This document shows positions 8,068 through 18,370 of a stretch of DNA of 64,000 bases, piece by piece. Each line of letters begins with the position of its first letter. Within the stretch, counting starts at the first letter, position 1. This stretch comes from Mucilaginibacter endophyticus (GTDB lineage: Bacteria; Bacteroidota; Bacteroidia; Sphingobacteriales; Sphingobacteriaceae). The notes beneath the pieces were generated by a model. It made no database searches. It saw nothing but the letters and a program-made list of their open reading frames with translations, and was not told where the DNA came from. The translations under genes were made by a program, and so were the position numbers. Location: the NCBI RefSeq assembly GCF_003351025.1, contig NZ_QPCG01000010.1, forward strand, positions 62,001-126,000, given 5' to 3'.

Positions 8068-8814
8068 TCAAAAAGGTGCCTGATTCAACTTTGCAATGGC
8101 TGCTTTGGGGTCCGAAAGGTAGTCGGCGTGTTGCTTGCCGGCATCCCCGATGTATAATTCATAACGATCTTCTTGCAGTCCATTATAAATATTCCTGGCT
8201 ACGACCATTGGCGAAAGACAATTTTGGTTACTGCTAACTTCCTTAATAGCGTTTGTAGGGATCTGCGAAGGTAATACCTCGAAAACTTTTATCCGCGTAC
8301 CAGATGACAATGTTAAACGCAAAGCCACCGAATGTGAATGCAATGCTGCTTTAGAGTCTGAATAAGTCGGCAAAACTATCATGGGATGAAATGCCACATT
8401 AGCAGTAATATTGACTATTGCTGCTTGCTCTTGCTTTTTGAGCAATGGCATCAGGGATTCGGCTAGCCTGACAGGGGCAAAGTAGTTCGTTTCAAATTCG
8501 GCCCTCGCTTTGTCAACCGCATTGGCTCGTTCACCAAGTTTGTAGGTGAAGCTTAAACCAGCATTATTCACTAATATGCTCAGGTCTTTGTAAAAATATT
8601 CCAATTTCGCAACCAGATTTTTTACTGAAGCTGAATCGGTCAAATCACAGACTATATAATTAATGCCCAAATCATTCGCAGCTTTGTTAAGGTTTTCGGC
8701 GTCACGGCCGCATATAACAACCCTGTTGCCTTTTTCACTGAATAACTTAGCGATCTCATAACCAATTCCTGAGCTGCCTCAAGTAACCAAAACTGTTTTA
8801 TCTTTGATGTTCAT
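8068..8814 (-). pseudogene. Short-chain dehydrogenase (DltE-like) with in-frame stop
   Basis: From ATG 8814 the protein starts MNIKDKTVLVT, meets TGA at codon 12 (8781-8779), and continues in frame as GSSGIGYEIAKLF to the end at 8068. The stop falls on the first glycine of the TGGxxxGIG NAD(P) motif (GGA to TGA), so one base restores a 248-residue enzyme. The rest is intact: NNAG, and YSDSK of the YxxxK catalytic pair. It is closely similar along its whole length to the intact SDR at 55999-56748. An internal start at 8670 would lack the cofactor site. It is divergent from the HxlR gene with shared operators between. Mutation or sequencing error are both possible. Confidence 0.8.
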
Positions 8815-8966
8815 AATGCGTTCTTAATTTGGTGTTTGTTATTGATTTAATTCAATGTGTTTAAATGAGTATCAGCTGAACAAAATTGAAGATTACGGCT
8901 TGCCTACAATTCAGATGGTATTATGACATAACATTTAGTAAAGTCCTAATAATATTATTAAATTTG

Positions 8967-9018
8967 CTTGCACTTTGCAAGTGAGCAAAGATAAATTATT
9001 TAGCTTGCAAATTGCAAG
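8967..9018. promoter_or_regulatory. Paired HxlR-type operators around a minus-strand promoter
   Basis: Two palindromes of the form CTTGC-N5-GCAAG lie at 8967-8981 and 9004-9018, centres 37 bp apart. Between them, on the minus strand, is a perfect Bacteroidota -7 box TATCTTTG (8993-8986), starting 18 nt from the centre of the distal operator. The same geometry recurs at 55221-55272. They sit between the SDR pseudogene and the HxlR gene, whose product I infer binds here and represses both directions. Confidence 0.7.
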
Positions 9019-9040
9019 TAAAATTTAATATTTTTAAGTT

Positions 9041-9490
9041 ATGAAAGAGATTCAGCATCGATCAAATTGTCCGATATCCTATTCGTTGGATTATTTAGGC
9101 GATAAATGGGTTTTATTAATATTAAGAGATTTGATTTTTACGAGGAAGTCGAGTTATGGAGATTTTTTAGCTTCTGAAGAGAAGATTGCAACCAACATAC
9201 TTGGAGACCGCCTTAAGTTATTGGAAAAAAATGGTTTTGTCGAGTCAACAGTTTCACCTGAAAAAAAGAATAAATTTCTTTATAGGATTACAGAAAAAGG
9301 AATTGATTTGATCCCGGTAATAGTTGAACTTATGCTATGGGGATCAAAGTATAATCCTCAGGGAGGGGGCGAATTGATCAGGAAATTACAAAAGGATAAG
9401 GCGGGCGTAATTCGAGATTACAGGGAAAAACTTCTGCGCCGGCTTAAGGAGCAGGCTTTGCAAGAAAACGGTCAAGCGATGTCTCAATAA
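9041..9490 (+). CDS. HxlR-family winged-helix regulator
   Basis: This 149-residue DNA-binding protein starts at ATG 9041, 22 bp after the second operator. Residues 10-95 are the HxlR wing-helix: CPISYSLDYLGDKWVLLILRD-type start, FLASEEKIATNILGDRLKLLE recognition region and YRITEKG wing. Cys10 is at the place where redox-sensing members (YodB, HypR) carry their thiol sensor. I infer a repressor released by quinones or other electrophiles, controlling the SDR divergent from it and, in trans, the nitroreductase operon at 55311 which carries the same operators. The sensing chemistry is inferred, not visible. Confidence 0.88.
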   Translation: MKEIQHRSNCPISYSLDYLGDKWVLLILRDLIFTRKSSYGDFLASEEKIATNILGDRLKLLEKNGFVESTVSPEKKNKFLYRITEKGIDLIPVIVELMLWGSKYNPQGGGELIRKLQKDKAGVIRDYREKLLRRLKEQALQENGQAMSQ

Positions 9491-10798
9491 CAATATCGTT
9501 TGAATGGACGTGTCACACCGTTGTTTTTTATTGCAGTTAGTTTAATTAACAATATACTGTCATTTCAAGATTCAGAGCACGGTTACGCAAATAAAAAGAA
9601 TTTTCATTTAGGCAACTATTTTTGTCAAGTCAACAAAGGAGCAGAAGATTTCCAGGCGACATTCCTGAGGAATCATTTTAGGTGACAGGACTTGTTCTAT
9701 ATTTTAAATCTGATACATTCGTCCACACCACCCGTCTTTTTCAATTGCTGCTAACCACTTGCTTTTTCCCCCTTGTTCTATTCATCGCTAAACTTATTAT
9801 CTCAAGAAATTTCCTTTTTGAATTTTTCGTTTAGCCGGACAAACCCTGGTTTTGTATTCGACATAGGGGAAACCAGGACACCCAAAAAACGAGGAGGACG
9901 TGCTTTCCATGAAAGGACGATGGCGTTATCGCTTTTCCATTAGTGTCCGGCAGTGTAAATCAGGCCCTTGTGCCCCTATAGTATTACGTGACATTCTTTT
10001 GATGGTTAATTCAAGGTTTCTTCCCATCGGATTGTTTCTTATGGCGAGAGGATGTTGATCAAGTAGATTTACTAGCGCGGTCGAGGTCTATTTTAGAATA
10101 CTTGATGTCCATGATACTTATTTTGTCGTTAAGCGATACCTAAAACCAGGTTTGCTCATGAATTGATGCGAATAGAAATTAAAAAGCAAATTTAAAGCTT
10201 GTTTAAAGCTTGTAACGGTAGTTGAAATCACCAAATCTCTCGGGATATCCAATTTAGTCAACTCAACCATTTTATAAGGCTTTATCGATAAATGTATATC
10301 GATATGGACGGTAAAATGTTCTAGGTTGAACCGATTGAATTTTTTTCTTTCAAAAATAATGTCGGCAAATCGGAGTTGTAGTTGCATCATTGCGACCGGT
10401 CAGAAATCAATTGTACACCGAGAATAACGAACACACGAATTATATTTAACCGGTTTCGCTTGGACTTATATTGACTTGTCCTATCAATTTGTAACAAAAA
10501 AGAAATGAAGACATTCCCGTTAATTAGGAATGCAATGATAATGCATTTGAAATTTTATATTGACCAATTCCCTATGCCATATGATAAAATATTGATAATT
10601 TCGTCTTGCCTTATATTTAAAGTGTAGATTACTAACGATTTCAATATCGATTTTACCTGTATAACCAATTTATGCCATGTCAATTTCCATTTCTAACATT
10701 GATTGTCGTGATGATTAAACTATCAGCATCTGTCTAAGAGATTTTTAGCAGAAAATACATTTTAATTATACGGTAAAGTAAAAACAGACAAACTGGAA
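9491..10798. other. 1.3-kb stretch without an intact gene
   Basis: Short open frames exist (for example 10118-10390 on the minus strand, 90 residues) but none has a recognisable domain or convincing codon usage. It separates the HxlR gene from the polysaccharide utilisation locus and may hold old gene debris and the promoter of the sigma factor gene. I see no tRNA, repeat or terminator I would defend. Confidence 0.4.
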
Positions 10799-11386
10799 AT
10801 GTCTTATTCAACCCTGAGTGATTCTGATCTTCTTATCCAATTAAGACTTGGGAAAAAAAGTGCATATACCGAAATTTACAACCGTTATTGGAAAAGATTA
10901 TTATTAGCCGCCTGGAATCACAGTCGGGATGAACAGATAGCTCAAGATATTGTACAGGAAGTATTGATCGACTTATGGGAAAAGCACCATGCCTACGAGA
11001 TCGAAAATCTTTGCGCATTTCTAATGACTGCCGTAAAGTTTAAGATTTTCAAAAACTACCAGAAGGAAAATCGGCGAAACTTGCTTGCAAAGGAGAATTA
11101 CAATTTCAAGGATGTTTACCTCGAAGAACAAAATATTGATGCCCGCTTTCTCCAACAGATAATAGATGGCATTGTAGAAGAGATGCCGGAACGGTGCCGC
11201 CTCGTTTTTCATTATAGCAGGAATATGGGATTGAAAAATGAGGAAATTGCAAATCAAGCCAATATCACAAAAAAAACTGTTGAAAATACATTGAACCGAT
11301 CACTTAAGATTATACGTGCGCAGCTGAAAAACCTTGGAATTCCTTTTGTCCTGATTATTAAATCTTTCTTTTACTTTTTTAAATAA
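10799..11386 (+). CDS. ECF RNA polymerase sigma factor (FecI-like)
   Basis: This 195-residue sigma-70-family factor is of the Bacteroidota expansion type. Region 2 spans about 20-95 (YTEIYNRYWKRL, then AQDIVQEVLIDLWEK), region 4 about 130-185 with the HTH LKNEEIANQANITKKTVENTL. There is no sigma-3 region. It should direct polymerase to the downstream SusC promoter when released by the FecR protein encoded at 11529. The hydrophobic C-terminal tail (VLIIKSFFYFF) is typical of this subgroup. It is the first gene of the PUL, 142 bp before the anti-sigma gene. Confidence 0.92.
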   Translation: MSYSTLSDSDLLIQLRLGKKSAYTEIYNRYWKRLLLAAWNHSRDEQIAQDIVQEVLIDLWEKHHAYEIENLCAFLMTAVKFKIFKNYQKENRRNLLAKENYNFKDVYLEEQNIDARFLQQIIDGIVEEMPERCRLVFHYSRNMGLKNEEIANQANITKKTVENTLNRSLKIIRAQLKNLGIPFVLIIKSFFYFFK

Positions 11387-11528
11387 TTTTTTCTCTTCGA
11401 TAGGGTGTGGTTGCCATTTCATGGGAACTACATATAAAACCAATATGAATCTCTTTATGCTACTTCCTATACCGCAAAAGGTAGGTGGTAGAATCAATTG
11501 ATCAGCACCTCATATTAACAATGAAATA

Positions 11529-12674
11529 ATGGATTTAAAAAAAATTAATGAACTGATCAAAAAGTTCATTGAGGGTACAGCGTCACAAAGCGAAGAAGAT
11601 TCGCTGATGGAATGGTACCGGGGCATTGCATACCGAGATAGCGAGTTCCCGATAGCTGAACGGGACGTTTATGAAGCGATGCGGAAAAAAATAGAAGAAG
11701 CAGCAAGTAATACCCGGGTCATCAATTGGAAGAAATGGTCTTTAGCGGCATGCCTTTTCCTGGTAGCTGGTTTCGGAATAACAAATTACTGGAATAAGCA
11801 AAAAAAACAGGATGAAAATTCGTTAGCAATACATGGCAGGGATAAGCCAGGCCAAAAACGCATAACATTGACCTTATCAACGGGCATTACGATTTCATTG
11901 ACAGGTGCGCATGATGGTTTAATAGCTTTAGACGGAAATACGCAAATAGTCAAACCAAAGGATGGTCAGCTTACCTATAAAGCTATCAATTTAAAAGTGA
12001 CACAGAAAACCGGAAGAATCAGCACAAATAAAAACGGTTTTAATATACTGGAAACGCCTGCCGGAGCTCAATTTTTGATTATCCTTCCAGATCACTCTAA
12101 GGTATGGCTCAATTCATCTTCAAGTTTAAAATACCCTAATAATTTCGATAATTTAAGTGAAAGACGCGTGGAACTGACAGGCGAGGGTTATTTTGAAGTG
12201 GTGCATGATCAGAAAAAGCCCTTCAAAGTAGCGACGGAATCCTCACTCACCGAAGATATAGGTACCGAATTCAATGTATCTGCATACCATAATGATGGTT
12301 TTGTTAAAACCACCTTAGTCAAAGGCGCCGCAAGCATATCTGCAGGTGGATCCAAAACTTTACTAAGCGCAGGCCAGCAAGCCATCTTTAAAGATGTCTT
12401 AAAAGTCTCGAACGTGAATGTTGAGAACGAGATAGCGTGGAAAAACGGGTTCTTTCAATTTGATAACATGAAGTTAGAACAAATCATGAAAGTCCTGGGG
12501 AGATGGTATGATTTCGAATATTCATTTACCGACGAAAGCCTTAAAGATACCCCTTACGGAGCAGTAATTGCCAATTCTTCCAGTTTAAGCTCGCTTTTAG
12601 AATTGCTTGAAAAAATTGGCGACGCAAGATTCGAATATAAAGAAAACAAAGTTACTGTTTACAGGAAACATTAA
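11529..12674 (+). CDS. FecR-family anti-sigma factor
   Basis: This 381-residue inner-membrane protein has a cytoplasmic N-terminus (1-69) that binds the sigma factor, one membrane segment (about 70-86, WSLAACLFLVAGFGITNYW) and a periplasmic FecR domain (about 150-270, with TPAGAQFLIILPDHSKVWLN and LTGEGYFEV), followed by a C-terminal DUF4974 (about 305-380, FFQFDNMKLEQIMKVLGRWY). It receives the signal from the STN domain of the transporter encoded at 12874 and releases the sigma factor from 10799. Start, length and order are normal for the family. Confidence 0.93.
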   Translation: MDLKKINELIKKFIEGTASQSEEDSLMEWYRGIAYRDSEFPIAERDVYEAMRKKIEEAASNTRVINWKKWSLAACLFLVAGFGITNYWNKQKKQDENSLAIHGRDKPGQKRITLTLSTGITISLTGAHDGLIALDGNTQIVKPKDGQLTYKAINLKVTQKTGRISTNKNGFNILETPAGAQFLIILPDHSKVWLNSSSSLKYPNNFDNLSERRVELTGEGYFEVVHDQKKPFKVATESSLTEDIGTEFNVSAYHNDGFVKTTLVKGAASISAGGSKTLLSAGQQAIFKDVLKVSNVNVENEIAWKNGFFQFDNMKLEQIMKVLGRWYDFEYSFTDESLKDTPYGAVIANSSSLSSLLELLEKIGDARFEYKENKVTVYRKH

Positions 12675-12873
12675 AGCAACAGAAGAAGAAACACAATTAA
12701 CCTAATTATGACCAACCAAAACCCTAAAGCATGAGAGAGAAAAAAGTACCAACCTAAAAGAAAAACTCCAGGATATCAGAGCAAATCAGGAGCACTTGCG
12801 ATGCCCCTGATTAATCGGCTTGATAAATCTTAATGCGGTTCTAGACACATTTCGTTTTACATAACCTTAACAA

Positions 12874-15800
12874 ATGTATAAATTTTTTACATCAAAGAAT
12901 TGTACGCCTTTGGGGTACACCAAGAAATTCCTCCTAATCATGAAGTTAACAGCAATACTGTTCTTCCTATCGCTTTTACAAACAAGCGCATCAGTTTTCT
13001 CCCAGCAAATAACCTATAAAAAAGCTGACGTCCGAATTAATGAGGTCTTTGCCGAGATTACAAAGCAAACTGGTTACAATATTATCTGGTCGCCGGCGCA
13101 GGTTTCGGGATTGGCTAAAGTGGATGCCAAGTTTAACCATACCCCATTGCCCGATGTGCTTAAAAAACTGCTTGCCAAAACAACCTTGCAGTTTGAGATC
13201 GGCGACAAAACTATCGTTATCAGCGAGAAGCCATTAAAAACGAGCGAGCGACAGTCCGAGCCACTAATAGCTGACATTACGGTAACCGGCACTGTAAAAG
13301 ATTCGAAGGGCATAACCATTCCGGGGGCCACCATATCCGTTTCCGGCAATTTGAAACTGGGCACCGTTACCGATAATAATGGCAACTTTGTATTGACCCT
13401 CAAGGAGGGCTCGGTTATTACGATATCATCTGTAGGCTTTATTAGTCAGAAATTTACGATAACCAAAGAAACCAAAGTTTTAAAGGTCACCCTTTTGGAT
13501 GATGTCAAGCAATCAGACGAAATCATCATCACAGCTTACGGGAAAAAAGAGCGTAAAGAAGCAGTTGTAGGATCAGTTACATCGGTTAAACCCGGTAATT
13601 TGAAAATTCCGGCAAGCAATCTGACGAATGCAATTGCAGGCCAGGTAGCCGGCGTTGTTGCCTATACGCCAAGCGGGCAACCAGGGCAAGATAACGCTAA
13701 ATTCTTTATCCGGGGCGTTACTACGTTCGGATACAAACAGGACCCGCTCATTTTGATTGATAACGTTGAACTTACTTCCACGGATTTAGCGAGGCTGAAT
13801 GTTGACGATATTGAAAGTTTTTCGGTTTTAAAAGATGCCAGTGCAACGGCCTTATATGGAGCAAGAGGCGGCAATGGCGTTATTCTCGTTAAAACCAAAG
13901 AAGGTAAATCAGGCGCCGCGCAGATCAATGTAAGGATCGAAAATTCGTCGTCACAATCTGTAAAGACACTTGAGATAGCTCCTCCTATAACTTATATGCG
14001 CCTTTTCAATGAGGCGACGCGTACCCGTTATCCACTCAACCCTCTACCGTATAGCGAAAACAAAATCATCAATACTGAGCAGACACTGGCACATGCGCCT
14101 GGTAGTAACCCCTATGTGTATCCGGCTGTTAACTGGATGGACATGTTATTTAAGAAAAGGACAAGCACGCAACGTGGAAATTTAAGTATTCAGGGCGGCG
14201 GTGGCGTTGCCCGTTATTACGTTGCAGGCTCATTCAGTAATGATAATGGCATACTCCGCACAGATATACGCAACAATAACAATAATAATGTCAACTTTAA
14301 AAATTACCAGTTAAGGTCAAACATCAACATTAACCTTACTGATAAAACCGAACTGATTGTGAGGCTGTCGGGAACCTTTAACGATTACAGCGGTCCGCTT
14401 ACAAGCGATGGGAGTTTACAAACTCAATTATATAATTTAGCTACACATACAAGTCCTGTTGATTTTCCGGCTTATTTCCCTCCAGACTCTGCCAACCTTC
14501 ATACACAGCATATCCTTTTCGGTAATTCGCCAGCTATATCGGGCAGTAACGATGGAGCAAGCCAATACGTTAATCCTTACGCCGAATTGTTAAAAGGGAA
14601 TCAGCGGTACTCAGAATCAAGGATGCTTGCCCAGCTGGAGCTAAATCAAAATTTACAATTTTTAGCGCAGGGGCTAAATTTTCATGGCATTTTCAGTACA
14701 AACAGGTATTCTTTTTTTAAATCATATCAAAGCTATTCTCCATTTTATTACACGGCTACTGATTATGATCAAACTACCAATACTTACAAATTGCAATGGA
14801 TCAATAATCTCCCGACCGGAAATAACGTAGCCCGCGAGTACCTGCAGTATTATCCTCAGGACAGTAACAACAGCACATTTTACTATTTACAGGCCGTGCT
14901 GGACTACAATCACACGTTCGGCGGTAAACATGGGGTTAGCGCTGCGCTTATCGGAACAAGGCAGCAAACGCTGAATTCGAGCGTAAATGGCGGTAACAAT
15001 ACAACATTGTTCACTTCGTTACCATACAGAAATCAAACATTGGCCGGAAGGGCTACATATTCCTATAAAAGCCGCTATTATCTCGAGTTCAACTTTGGCT
15101 ATAACGGCTCGGAACGCTTTTCAGATCAACATCGCCTCGGTTTTTTCCCAACCATCGGCGGATCCTGGATAATTTCCGACGAAAAATTCTGGGGGAATCT
15201 GTATCAGGTATTTGACCGGTTTAAATTAAGAGCCAGCTACGGGTTGGTAGGCAACGATGCCATCAGCGACCGCCGCTTCTTTTACTTATCAGATGTAAAC
15301 CTAAACGGGGGGAATCCGGCAAATTTTGGAACGGCTAACGGTTATGGCCGAAATGGCGTTTATATCAATAACTACGAAAATGATGACGTAACCTGGGAAA
15401 CGTCAAAGCAAACCAACATAGGCCTGGAGTTTACATTCATGAAAAAAATTAATGTAATTGCCGAGGTCTATCAGAATAACAAGTACAACATTTTGCAGTA
15501 CCGGGCATCAATTCCTTCATCATCCGGCTTAGAATCCGGGATTTCGGCGAATCTTGGTAAAGTAAATTCAAAAGGCATAGATATTTCACTTGATGGAAAG
15601 GAAAATATCGGCACGGATTTCGTTGTTGCCGCGCGTGGTAATTTTACCTTTTCAACTAATAAATATACGCAGTTTGAAGAGCCTCAATATAAAGAAGCCT
15701 ATCGGCAGCAAGTAGGGCAGCCGCTGAACAGGCAGTATGGATTTATCGCTGAACGTTTATTTGTAGACGATAAGGAAGCCGCTAACTCACCTACACAAAT

Positions 15801-16419
15801 TTTCAGTAGTAACGGCTTTGCACCTAAGGGAGGTGACATTAAATACAGGGATTTAAATAACGATGGTAAGATTGACGGAGCAGATCAAACGTTTATTGGC
15901 AACCCGACAGTTCCTCAAATTGTTTACGGATTCGGCTTATCCATGTCTTACAAAAATTTTGATTTGTCGGGGTTCCTGCAGGGACAGGCCCGCGTATCCT
16001 TTTTTATAAATCCTGCTACAACTGCCCCGTTTATCAAAAGTCCGGAATCTCAGTATACCGGCAACACGCAACTGCTACAGGCGTATGCAGACGATCATTG
16101 GTCTGAGGATAACCAAAATTTATACGCCTTATACCCAAGGCTGGGACCAAACGGTGCTGTTATTGAAAACAACAGACAAAACAGTACCTGGTGGCTTCGC
16201 GATGGTAGCTTCCTGCGGCTTAAATCTGTGGAATTTGGTTACACCCTACCCAAAAAATGGGCTAAAGCTGTTTTGGTTCGGAATGCACGAGTTTATTTCA
16301 ATGGTTTGAACCTGTTAACCTGGAGTCCTTTCAAGCTGTGGGATCCCGAGCTTGGCGGTAATGGCTTTGCCTACCCCATTCAAAAAGTATTTAACGTTGG
16401 TTTGAACATAAATCTTTAA
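12874..16419 (+). CDS. SusC-like TonB-dependent transducer with STN domain
   Basis: This 1181-residue outer-membrane receptor imports oligosaccharides with the SusD partner encoded at 16430. Domains in order: signal peptide (about 23-45; ATG 12940 at residue 23 is an alternative start), STN signalling domain (about 50-100), carboxypeptidase-D-like domain (about 130-215, GTVKDSKGITIPGATISV), TonB plug (about 220-350, LKDASATALYGARGGNGVI) and a long beta-barrel ending in aromatic-rich strands. The STN domain marks it as a transducer acting on FecR. The substrate cannot be read directly; the nearby GH43 suggests a beta-1,3-galactan type glycan. Confidence 0.95.
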   Translation: MYKFFTSKNCTPLGYTKKFLLIMKLTAILFFLSLLQTSASVFSQQITYKKADVRINEVFAEITKQTGYNIIWSPAQVSGLAKVDAKFNHTPLPDVLKKLLAKTTLQFEIGDKTIVISEKPLKTSERQSEPLIADITVTGTVKDSKGITIPGATISVSGNLKLGTVTDNNGNFVLTLKEGSVITISSVGFISQKFTITKETKVLKVTLLDDVKQSDEIIITAYGKKERKEAVVGSVTSVKPGNLKIPASNLTNAIAGQVAGVVAYTPSGQPGQDNAKFFIRGVTTFGYKQDPLILIDNVELTSTDLARLNVDDIESFSVLKDASATALYGARGGNGVILVKTKEGKSGAAQINVRIENSSSQSVKTLEIAPPITYMRLFNEATRTRYPLNPLPYSENKIINTEQTLAHAPGSNPYVYPAVNWMDMLFKKRTSTQRGNLSIQGGGGVARYYVAGSFSNDNGILRTDIRNNNNNNVNFKNYQLRSNININLTDKTELIVRLSGTFNDYSGPLTSDGSLQTQLYNLATHTSPVDFPAYFPPDSANLHTQHILFGNSPAISGSNDGASQYVNPYAELLKGNQRYSESRMLAQLELNQNLQFLAQGLNFHGIFSTNRYSFFKSYQSYSPFYYTATDYDQTTNTYKLQWINNLPTGNNVAREYLQYYPQDSNNSTFYYLQAVLDYNHTFGGKHGVSAALIGTRQQTLNSSVNGGNNTTLFTSLPYRNQTLAGRATYSYKSRYYLEFNFGYNGSERFSDQHRLGFFPTIGGSWIISDEKFWGNLYQVFDRFKLRASYGLVGNDAISDRRFFYLSDVNLNGGNPANFGTANGYGRNGVYINNYENDDVTWETSKQTNIGLEFTFMKKINVIAEVYQNNKYNILQYRASIPSSSGLESGISANLGKVNSKGIDISLDGKENIGTDFVVAARGNFTFSTNKYTQFEEPQYKEAYRQQVGQPLNRQYGFIAERLFVDDKEAANSPTQIFSSNGFAPKGGDIKYRDLNNDGKIDGADQTFIGNPTVPQIVYGFGLSMSYKNFDLSGFLQGQARVSFFINPATTAPFIKSPESQYTGNTQLLQAYADDHWSEDNQNLYALYPRLGPNGAVIENNRQNSTWWLRDGSFLRLKSVEFGYTLPKKWAKAVLVRNARVYFNGLNLLTWSPFKLWDPELGGNGFAYPIQKVFNVGLNINL

Positions 16420-16429
16420 TTATAAGATC

Positions 16430-18346
16430 TTGAATATGAAATTTTTAAATAAATGCATTTTAATATTAGCATTGGGTATTGTTTGTACATCCTGTAAAAA
16501 GTATCTGGATGTAACGCCCGAAAACGTTGGGACAATAGATTATGCTTTCAGAAATCGTAACGAAGCCGAAAATTATCTTTTTACTTGTTATTCAACTTTG
16601 CAAAAGTTATTTCAGGTTCAATATGATCCGGCGTTTTGTACCTCAGCAGAAATTTACTTTCCAAATAATTTAACTGATAATCAGTATATAGATCCTGTAG
16701 GCTTCAATCTGATCCGTGGAAATCAGACAAGTGCTAACCCTGGTTTGAATTTTTGGGATGGCACAAATCAAGGCCAGCCGATGTTCGTAGCCATCAGACG
16801 TTGTAACACGATGTTGGAGAACATCGATAAGCCTGTGGACTTGACGCCTGCGGAAAAAAAGCGATGGGTGGCAGAGGTAAAGTTTTTAAAGGCATATTAT
16901 CACTTTGTTTTGTTCCGGCTTTACGGCCCCATTCCAATTACTGATAAAAATCTTCCGATCAACAGCTCGATCGAAGAAGTAAGGGTTCAAAGAGCTCCGG
17001 TTGATTCAGTTGTAAATTATATGGTTAATTTAATTGACCAGGCAGCCACCGATCTTCCGGTTACCATTCAAAACCAGGTTAAAGAGCTGGGAAGAATAAC
17101 CAAACCTATTGCATTATCAGTTAAAGCACAAATTTTGGCTACCGCGGCCAGCCCGTTATTCAATGGAAATCCGGATTATGCCGGATTAAAAAGTAAATCG
17201 GGTGCCTTGCTTTTTCCTGCAGCATCTGATCCCGCAAAATGGGATAGAGCAGCAGCGGCTGTTAGAGAAGCCATAGATGTTTGTGAATCAAACGGTAACA
17301 GCCTTCACAAATTTATTCCTCCGGCCAACATCAGTAAATTGAGTGATTCGTTAAGAACAGAATTGGACATCCAAACAGCGATTACTGAAAAATGGGAGTT
17401 AAACACAGAAATGATCTGGGCGCTCAATCCGTATTTCGGGGCCCAGACCAATTGCGGGCCACGCCTTACTGCCAAAGCTGCCGCTAACCCTGCCTTTCAG
17501 GGAACATTCGCTGTGCCGCTGGCCGAACAGGAACTCTTTTACACCCATAACGGAGTACCTATCAACGAGGATAAAACATGGGACTACAATAACAGATATA
17601 GTATTCGTACAGGAGACTATGCCAATCGGTTTTATCTTTTGAACGGTTACCAAACGGTGAAAGCACATTTTGACAGAGAACCCCGGTTTTATGCAGACCT
17701 TGCTTTCGATGGAAGTATCTGGTTTGGCAACGGGCTGGTTAACCAGGAAGCGTTGTATTCCGTTCAGGGAAGAGGTAGTTCATCATTTGCAGGACCGACT
17801 GACAATATCAGGATTAACGTTACAGGTTACTGGCCTAAAAAACTGGTAAACTATCTGACCGTATATGATGATGGATATACACTTGAACCGTTCAGGCTTC
17901 CGGTTATCAGGTTAGCCGGCCTATACCTGCTATATGCTGAAACATTAAATGAACAAGGCAAGCCTTACACAGATGTGGTTCCCTGGTTAGATAAGGTTCG
18001 TAAAAGAGCGGGGCTGCCAGGCATTGTTGATGCCTGGAAAAATTATTCCAGACAGCCAACCAAATTTATGAGCCAGACTGGATTACGTGCTATTATTCAC
18101 CAGGAAACTCGGATAGAACTTGCTTTTGAATGCCAGCCTGGCTGGGATTTAAGACGTTGGAAAGAACTGCAGTCTGTTTTGAGTGAACCTGTAAAAGGAT
18201 GGAATATTTATGAACAGGAGCCCGAAAACTATTACAAAGTAAAAACGCTTGCGGTACCGGTTTTTAATGTTAAGGATTATTTATGGCCAATACAGGATAA
18301 CGATTTAATTGTAAACCCCAACTTGACTCAAAACCCCAATTGGTAA
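16430..18346 (+). CDS. SusD/RagB-like surface glycan-binding lipoprotein
   Basis: This 638-residue lipoprotein (lipobox near IVCTSCKKYLD) starts 10 bp after the SusC gene; ATG 16436 is an equally good start. It has the SusD fold: N-terminal TPR-like helices (CYSTLQKLF, RWVAEVKFLKAYYHFVLFRLYG), and a C-terminal part ending in AFECQPGWDLRRWKEL and the final YLWPIQDNDL motif (the usual LxPIP-like end). It forms the lid of the SusC barrel and captures glycan. It is a little longer than the average SusD. Confidence 0.94.
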   Translation: MNMKFLNKCILILALGIVCTSCKKYLDVTPENVGTIDYAFRNRNEAENYLFTCYSTLQKLFQVQYDPAFCTSAEIYFPNNLTDNQYIDPVGFNLIRGNQTSANPGLNFWDGTNQGQPMFVAIRRCNTMLENIDKPVDLTPAEKKRWVAEVKFLKAYYHFVLFRLYGPIPITDKNLPINSSIEEVRVQRAPVDSVVNYMVNLIDQAATDLPVTIQNQVKELGRITKPIALSVKAQILATAASPLFNGNPDYAGLKSKSGALLFPAASDPAKWDRAAAAVREAIDVCESNGNSLHKFIPPANISKLSDSLRTELDIQTAITEKWELNTEMIWALNPYFGAQTNCGPRLTAKAAANPAFQGTFAVPLAEQELFYTHNGVPINEDKTWDYNNRYSIRTGDYANRFYLLNGYQTVKAHFDREPRFYADLAFDGSIWFGNGLVNQEALYSVQGRGSSSFAGPTDNIRINVTGYWPKKLVNYLTVYDDGYTLEPFRLPVIRLAGLYLLYAETLNEQGKPYTDVVPWLDKVRKRAGLPGIVDAWKNYSRQPTKFMSQTGLRAIIHQETRIELAFECQPGWDLRRWKELQSVLSEPVKGWNIYEQEPENYYKVKTLAVPVFNVKDYLWPIQDNDLIVNPNLTQNPNW

Positions 18347-18370
18347 CTTAAGTGAAAGAATATTAAAATT

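Noticed and set aside
10118..10390. Minus-strand 90-codon frame before the sigma factor gene
   Set aside because: No family, no promoter or neighbour supports it; composition is that of non-coding A/T-rich DNA.
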